The notes under the pieces: generated by a model
The model's input: the letters and a program-made list of their open reading frames with translations, nothing else
Told to the model about the DNA's origin: nothing
The model's database searches: none
Shown here: one piece after another, positions 59,713 through 64,000 of the stretch
Position numbering within the stretch: the first letter of the stretch is position 1
Layout of the letters: each line of letters starts with the position of its first letter
Made by a program: the position numbers and the translations under genes
From: Convivina praedatoris
Lineage (GTDB): Bacteria > Bacillota > Bacilli > Lactobacillales > Lactobacillaceae
Reading direction: 5' to 3' (one strand)
DNA length: 64,000 nucleotides
Assembly: GCF_933208505.1 (NCBI RefSeq)
Contig: NZ_CAKOEU010000003.1

Positions 59713-62700
59713 TTACTTTTCTTCCTCTTTCTTACGCTTTGAACCAAGTACACCTAGTGACAAGGTTGCAGCTGCTAAGCCGATTAGACCAGCGGCTGAT
59801 TGATTATCACTATCTTTACCAGTATTTGGCAAAGCACTGTGTCCTTGCGCCTTCGCATTCGAAACCGATGTTGAAAGAGCAGGGCTCAAGCTTGTTGAAG
59901 TTGAGTTTGGTACTACCTTACCGTGGGCTGAACTCGTTGACATTGAACCAGCAACTGAAGCTGACTGACTGATTGATTCAGAATCAGACATTGAGGCTGG
60001 ATCATGAGCGGCCTTTGAACTTGAGGCTGAAGCCGATTGACTCACACTCGTTGATGTCGAAGTTGAACCAGCAACTGAAGCTGACTGACTCGTTGATTCA
60101 GAATCAGGCATTGACGCTGGGTCATGAGCGGCCTTTGATTTTGAAGTCGAAATCGACTGGCTCGCACTCGTTGAGGCTGAGTTTGAATCTGGATTATCGC
60201 CACTCTTAGAAGTCGAGATCGAAGCTGATTGACTAGTTGAAACTGAAGTACTGTCAGACTTTGAATTTGAATTAGATTCAGAAGTTGACGTACTTGCTGA
60301 CATCGAAGCCGACTTTGATTCGGACTTTGAATCTGAGATTGAAGTCGATGTTGAAGCACTGGCCGATATTGAGGCAGACTTTGAACCAGAAATCGAGTCA
60401 GACAGTGAGGTACTGGTTGAAGTTGATGCACTCACTGAAGCAGCCGATACTGATTCGCTTGCAGAATTACTAATTGACTTCGAATCTGAGTTAGAGACTG
60501 ATGTCGAAGCACTAGCTGACTTTGAACCAGAAGTCGAATCAGAAATCGAAGTCGAAGTTGAAGCGCTTACTAATGTTGACGTAGAAGTGCTAATTGACTT
60601 TGAGTCAGATTCAGAATCTGAAATTGACGTACTTACTGACTTTGAACTCGACTTTGAAGCGGACTTCGAATCAGAAACTGAAGTCGAGCTAGAGATTGAT
60701 TGACTAATTGAAGTCGAATCACTACTTGACGTTGAATCAGCATTCGATTGAGAAGTTGACGTGCTTGCCGACTGTGATGCTGAATCGCTCATTGAATTGG
60801 AGTCTGAATTTGAAATCGAAATCGAAGTACTGGTTGCCTTTGAAGCAGACTTTGAACCTGAAACTGAATCAGAAATCGAAGTACTAGTTGAAGTCGAAGC
60901 ACTCATTGAAGTAGCCGATGCTGACTCACTAGCCGAATCGCTGGTTGATTTAGAATCAGAGTTCGACATCGACGTTGAGGTGCTTGCTGACTTTGACGCA
61001 GACTTTGAACCTGAAACTGAATCAGAAATCGAAGTACTAGTTGAGGTCGAAGCACTCATTGAAGTAGCCGATGCTGACTCACTAGCCGAATCACTAGTTG
61101 ATTTAGAATCAGAATTTGACATTGACGTTGAGGTGCTTGCCGACTTTGAAGCGGACTTCGAACCAGATACAGAATCAGAAACCGAAGTACTGGTTGAAGT
61201 TGACGTACTCATCGAAGCTGCTGATACCGATTCATGAATTGATGCTGAAGTTGAATCGCTAGTTGACTTTGAGTCAGAATCTGAGTTTGAAGTCGACGTA
61301 CTTGCGGCCTTTGATGCTGACTTTGAATCTGAAGTTGAATCAGCAGTTGAAGTTGATTCAGATTCAGATTGACTAGCCGAACGTGAATCACTGCTTGACT
61401 TTGAATCAGAATTCGAGTCAGAAGTTGAGCTGCTAGTCGACTTGGAGGCTGAATTAGACTTGGAATCAGAGTTTGAAATCGACATTGAAGTTGAAATCGA
61501 CTGACTGTCTGCAATTGAATCACTAACAGACTGAGAAACAGATTCTGAGTTGCTAGTAGAAACTGAACTACTATCAGAAATCGAAGTTGATTTTGAACCA
61601 GAAGCTGAACTTGAAGTTGATCCTGACTGAGAAGATGAATCACTATTTGACTTTGAGTCAGATTCAGATTCTGAAGTCGAGGTACTTACCGACTTTGAAG
61701 TCGACTTTGAACCAGAGTTCGAATCAGAAGTTGAAATAGAACTCGAAATCGATTGACTCACTGAAGTTGAATCACTGGCTGACTTTGAATCAGAATTTGA
61801 AACACTAGTTGAAGTCGAAGCGCTCGCTGAAGCAGCCGAATTCGATCCGGAAACAGAAGCACTTAGAGAACTTGACTTTGAATCAAAAGCCGATGTCGAA
61901 ATCGAAGCTGAAATCGAACTTGAATCGCTGGTTGACTGTGAATCTGACTTAGATTCAGAAGTTGAAATACTTGCCGACTTTGAAGTTGACTTTGAGCCAG
62001 AGGCTGAATCAGAGATTGAGTTCCTGGTTGAAGTCGACTGATGTGATGAAGTCGATTCTGAAGTCAACTTTGATGAGCTATTTGCAATGGAAGTACTGAT
62101 TGATGCAGAATCACTCACCGACTTAGAGTCAGAACCAGATTCAGAAGTCGAAGTACTTGCTGACCTTGAAGCCGACTTTGAACCAGAAATTGAATCAGAA
62201 ATCGAAGAACTGGTTGAAGTTGACGTACTCATCGACTCTACTGATGCCGACTCACTAATTGATGCTGAAGTTGAATCGCTAATTGACTTTGAATCAGAAG
62301 TCGAAGTACTTGCCGACTTGGATGCTGACTTTGAGCCAGAAGTTGAATCAAAAATAGATGCACTAGTTGAAGCTGACTGGCTCGCTGAATCAGAGACTGA
62401 TGTTGACTTGGATGAGCTGTTTGAAATTGAAGTGCTCATCGAAATCGAAGTTGAAGTCGATTCACTGTTTGACTTCGATTCAGAGCTTGAGTCAGATGTT
62501 GACGTGCTTCCCGACTTTGAAGTTGACTTGGAGGTCGAACTAGAATCAGAAGCGGATGCACTGATTGAAGTCGAAGTACTTATTGAAGCTACCGAAGCAG
62601 AGGTCGAAGCAGACTTTGAAATACTGTCAGAAGTTGAGTTTGAAATCGATGTTGATACTGAACCTGATGTCGATGTTGATTCGCTCGTTGACTTTGAGTC

Positions 62701-64000
62701 AGAGTTTGAATCAGACGTCGATGTACTTGCCGACTTCGAAGCTGACTTTGAGCCAGAAGTTGAATCAAAAATAGATGCGCTCGTTGAAGCTGACTGACTC
62801 GCTGATTCAGAGGCTGATGTTGACTTGGATGAGCTATTTGAAATTGAAGCACTCATCGAAGCCGTTGAAGCCGAGTTAGAAATTGATGTTGAGATCGAAC
62901 CACTAATAGATGTTGAATCTGAAGTCGAATCAGATGTTGAAGTACTGCCCGACTTCGAAGTTGACTTGGAGGTTGAATTAGAATCGGAACTTGAAGTACT
63001 CATCGAGGTCGATTCGCTTACCGATGCTGCGGACGCAGACGTCGAAGCAGACTTTGAAATACTATCCGACGTTGAGTTTGAAATCGATGTTGATACTGAA
63101 CTTGATGTTGATGTTGATTCACTCGTTGACTTTGAGTCAGAGTTTGAATCAGACGTCGATGTACTTGCCGACTTCGAAGCTGACTTTGATCCAGATACTG
63201 AATCAGCGATCGAGGCACTCGTTGAAGCTGACTGACTCGCTGAATCAGAGGCTGACGTTGACTTCGAAGAACTGTTCGAAATCGAAGTACTCATCGAAGC
63301 CGTTGAAGCCGAGTTAGAAATCGAAGTCGAAACTGATTCACTCGCTGCCTTTGAATCAGAACTTGAATCACTCATCGAAGTTGAGGTGCTTACCGATGCT
63401 GCCGAAGCAGATGTCGAAGTGGACTTTGAAGTACTGTCCGAATTCGAGTTTGAAATCGATGTTGATACTGAACTTGAGGTCGATGTTGATTCACTCGTTG
63501 ACTTTGAGTCAGAATTTGAATCAGAAGTCGAAGTACTTGCCGACTTGGACGCTGACTTTGAGCCAGACACTGAATCAGAAATCGAGGCACTCGTTGAAGC
63601 TGATTGGCTCGCTGAATCAGAGGCTGACGTTGACTTCGAAGAACTGTTCGAAATCGAAGTACTCATCGAAGCCGTTGAAGCCGAGTTAGAAATCGAAGTC
63701 GAAACTGATTCACTCGCTACCTTTAAATCAGAACTTGAGTCACTCATCGATGTCGAGGTGCTTACCGATGCTGCCGAAGCAGATGTCGAAGCGGACTTTG
63801 AAATACTGTCAGAAGTCGACTTTGAAATCGATGTTGATACTGAACTTGAGGTCGATGTTGATTCACTCGTTGACTTTGAGTCAGAGTTTGAATCAGAAGT
63901 CGATGTACTTGCCGACTTGGAAGCTGATGTTGAACCAGAAGTTGAATCAGAAACCGATACACTCGTTGAAGCTGATTGACTAGCAGAGTCTGAAATCGAA
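59713..64000 (-). CDS. Serine-rich repeat surface protein (LPxTG adhesin), partial
   Basis: At least 1429 codons, open to the right edge; the start (signal peptide and binding region) is outside. Almost all residues are Ser alternating with Ala, Thr, Asp, Lys, Asn or Glu. The C-terminus has LPNTG (59818-59832), a hydrophobic span and SKRKKEEEK, the sortase A sorting signal. The block SKAAHDPASM(P/S)DSES recurs near the end. Such proteins are usually O-glycosylated and exported by SecA2/SecY2; those genes are not in the window. Codons are Ser TCN/AGY mixtures, so the opposite strand is also open, which explains spurious reverse frames. Confidence 0.93.
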   Translation of the reverse strand, partial: SISDSASQSASTSVSVSDSTSGSTSASKSASTSTSDSNSDSKSTSESTSTSSSVSTSISKSTSDSISKSASTSASAASVSTSTSMSDSSSDLKVASESVSTSISNSASTASMSTSISNSSSKSTSASDSASQSASTSASISDSVSGSKSASKSASTSTSDSNSDSKSTSESTSTSSSVSTSISNSNSDSTSKSTSTSASAASVSTSTSMSDSSSDSKAASESVSTSISNSASTASMSTSISNSSSKSTSASDSASQSASTSASIADSVSGSKSASKSASTSTSDSNSDSKSTSESTSTSSSVSTSISNSTSDSISKSASTSASAASVSESTSMSTSSSDSNSTSKSTSKSGSTSTSDSTSDSTSISGSISTSISNSASTASMSASISNSSSKSTSASESASQSASTSASIFDSTSGSKSASKSASTSTSDSNSDSKSTSESTSTSGSVSTSISNSTSDSISKSASTSASVASISTSTSISASASDSSSTSKSTSKSGSTSTSDSSSESKSNSESTSTSISMSTSISNSSSKSTSVSDSASQSASTSASIFDSTSGSKSASKSASTSTSDSKSISDSTSASISESASVESMSTSTSTSSSISDSISGSKSASRSASTSTSESGSDSKSVSDSASISTSIANSSSKLTSESTSSHQSTSTRNSISDSASGSKSTSKSASISTSESKSDSQSTSDSSSISASISTSAFDSKSSSLSASVSGSNSAASASASTSTSVSNSDSKSASDSTSVSQSISSSISTSDSNSGSKSTSKSVSTSTSESESDSKSNSDSSSQSGSTSSSASGSKSTSISDSSSVSTSNSESVSQSVSDSIADSQSISTSMSISNSDSKSNSASKSTSSSTSDSNSDSKSSSDSRSASQSESESTSTADSTSDSKSASKAASTSTSNSDSDSKSTSDSTSASIHESVSAASMSTSTSTSTSVSDSVSGSKSASKSASTSTSMSNSDSKSTSDSASESASATSMSASTSTSTSISDSVSGSKSASKSASTSTSMSNSDSKSTSDSASESASATSMSASTSTSTSISDSVSGSKSASKATSTSISISNSDSNSMSDSASQSASTSTSQSNADSTSSSDSTSISQSISSSTSVSDSKSASKSSSKSVSTSISDSESDSKSISTSTSTLVSASTSTSISDSTSGSKSASASTSVSNSDSKSISNSASESVSAASVSASTSTSTSLSDSISGSKSASISASASTSTSISDSKSESKSASMSASTSTSESNSNSKSDSTSVSTSQSASISTSKSGDNPDSNSASTSASQSISTSKSKAAHDPASMPDSESTSQSASVAGSTSTSTSVSQSASASSSKAAHDPASMSDSESISQSASVAGSMSTSSAHGKVVPNSTSTSLSPALSTSVSNAKAQGHSALPNTGKDSDNQSAAGLIGLAAATLSLGVLGSKRKKEEEK
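60760..61210 (-). repeat. 153-bp tandem repeat in the adhesin gene
   Basis: The block containing GAAACTGAATCAGAAATC (60860, 61013, 61166 on the plus strand) recurs at exact 153-bp steps, giving three copies of a 51-residue Ser-rich unit with few differences. Confidence 0.8.
63227..63990 (-). repeat. 372-bp near-identical repeat in the adhesin gene
   Basis: TGAATCAGAGGCTGACGTTG occurs at 63241 and 63613, and the following roughly 350 bp match almost fully: a 372-bp (124-residue) unit. A related copy begins at about 62803. This is typical of length variation by recombination. Confidence 0.75.

Noticed and set aside
60761..63979. Plus-strand frames of 100-236 codons opposite the adhesin
   Set aside because: They mirror the Ser codon pattern of the adhesin, lack SD sites and give only low-complexity acidic products.

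Overview
The window looks like a chromosomal segment of a low-GC Gram-positive lactic acid bacterium of the family Lactobacillaceae in the broad sense (Weissella, Leuconostoc, Pediococcus or Lactobacillus-like). The support is: the order rpsB-tsf-pyrH-frr beside a tRNA1(Val) methyltransferase, a PlsC-type acyltransferase, yneF and lexA; two-subunit glycyl-tRNA synthetase under a T-box; a PyrR-type attenuator ahead of the pyrimidine genes; a BirA-controlled bioY-birA unit; a MurE whose specificity motif begins D-D-P rather than the D-N-P-R of diaminopimelate enzymes, hinting at lysine-type peptidoglycan; an N-terminally extended L27; and an LPxTG serine-rich surface protein. Genus and species cannot be fixed from sequence reading alone.

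Layout. 1-9.0 kb, minus strand: translation genes (5' part of lepA, glyS, glyQ, a DUF2130 coiled-coil gene, a T-box leader, frr, pyrH, tsf, rpsB). 9.0-11.8 kb: a GIY-YIG protein, a TrmN6-type methyltransferase, plsC-like, yneF and lexA with an SOS box. 11.8-21.2 kb: an ascorbate (ula) catabolic locus on the minus strand. It carries the UlaB, UlaA and UlaC PTS subunits, the enzymes UlaG, UlaD, UlaE and UlaF, and a separate unit of an FGGY sugar kinase plus an orphan GatC-like PTS IIC. A PRD-type regulator and a HAD phosphatase are divergent at 21.4-23.7 kb. The ulaC and ulaG promoters share the same -35/-10 pair and the same dyad operator at the same offset. 23.8-25.3 kb: a 5'(3')-nucleotidase that seems to start at AUU, and a class II aldolase. 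25.4-33.3 kb: pyrB-pyrC-carA-carB-pyrF-pyrE with a PyrR attenuator; pyrD and pyrR are not here. 33.3-53.7 kb: housekeeping genes: a signal-peptidase-like protein lacking its catalytic residues, ylbF-like, pbp1A, argS, a DUF2187 gene, coaBC, murE, a CPA2 antiporter, dus, an RdgB-like gene, ilvE, birA, bioY, yutD, two 5'-nucleotidases, pepP, rpmA, rplU and a TetR regulator.

53.8-59.6 kb begins at a tRNA-Arg(UCU) and reads as an accessory, more AT-rich island. It holds a CsbD-like mini gene, short unrecognised frames, a 41-residue leaderless amphipathic peptide gene resembling beta-type phenol-soluble modulins, a four-helix membrane protein, a CPBP/Abi family protease of the kind used for bacteriocin self-immunity, a TraX-like membrane protein, a candidate structured non-coding RNA of about 290 nt with its own promoter and terminator, and a membrane-anchored serine-rich protein with a C-terminal 'sunset'-like motif. 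From 59.7 kb to the right edge runs the 3' part of a very large serine-rich repeat adhesin on the minus strand.

The features most worth attention are the PSM-like peptide in its immunity-gene context, the non-coding RNA, the inactive signal peptidase homologue, the shared ula operator, the kinase/orphan-IIC pair, the AUU start behind an SD-sequestering leader, and the T-box with an unusually short Stem I. All calls come from reading the sequence; no database search or folding program was run.
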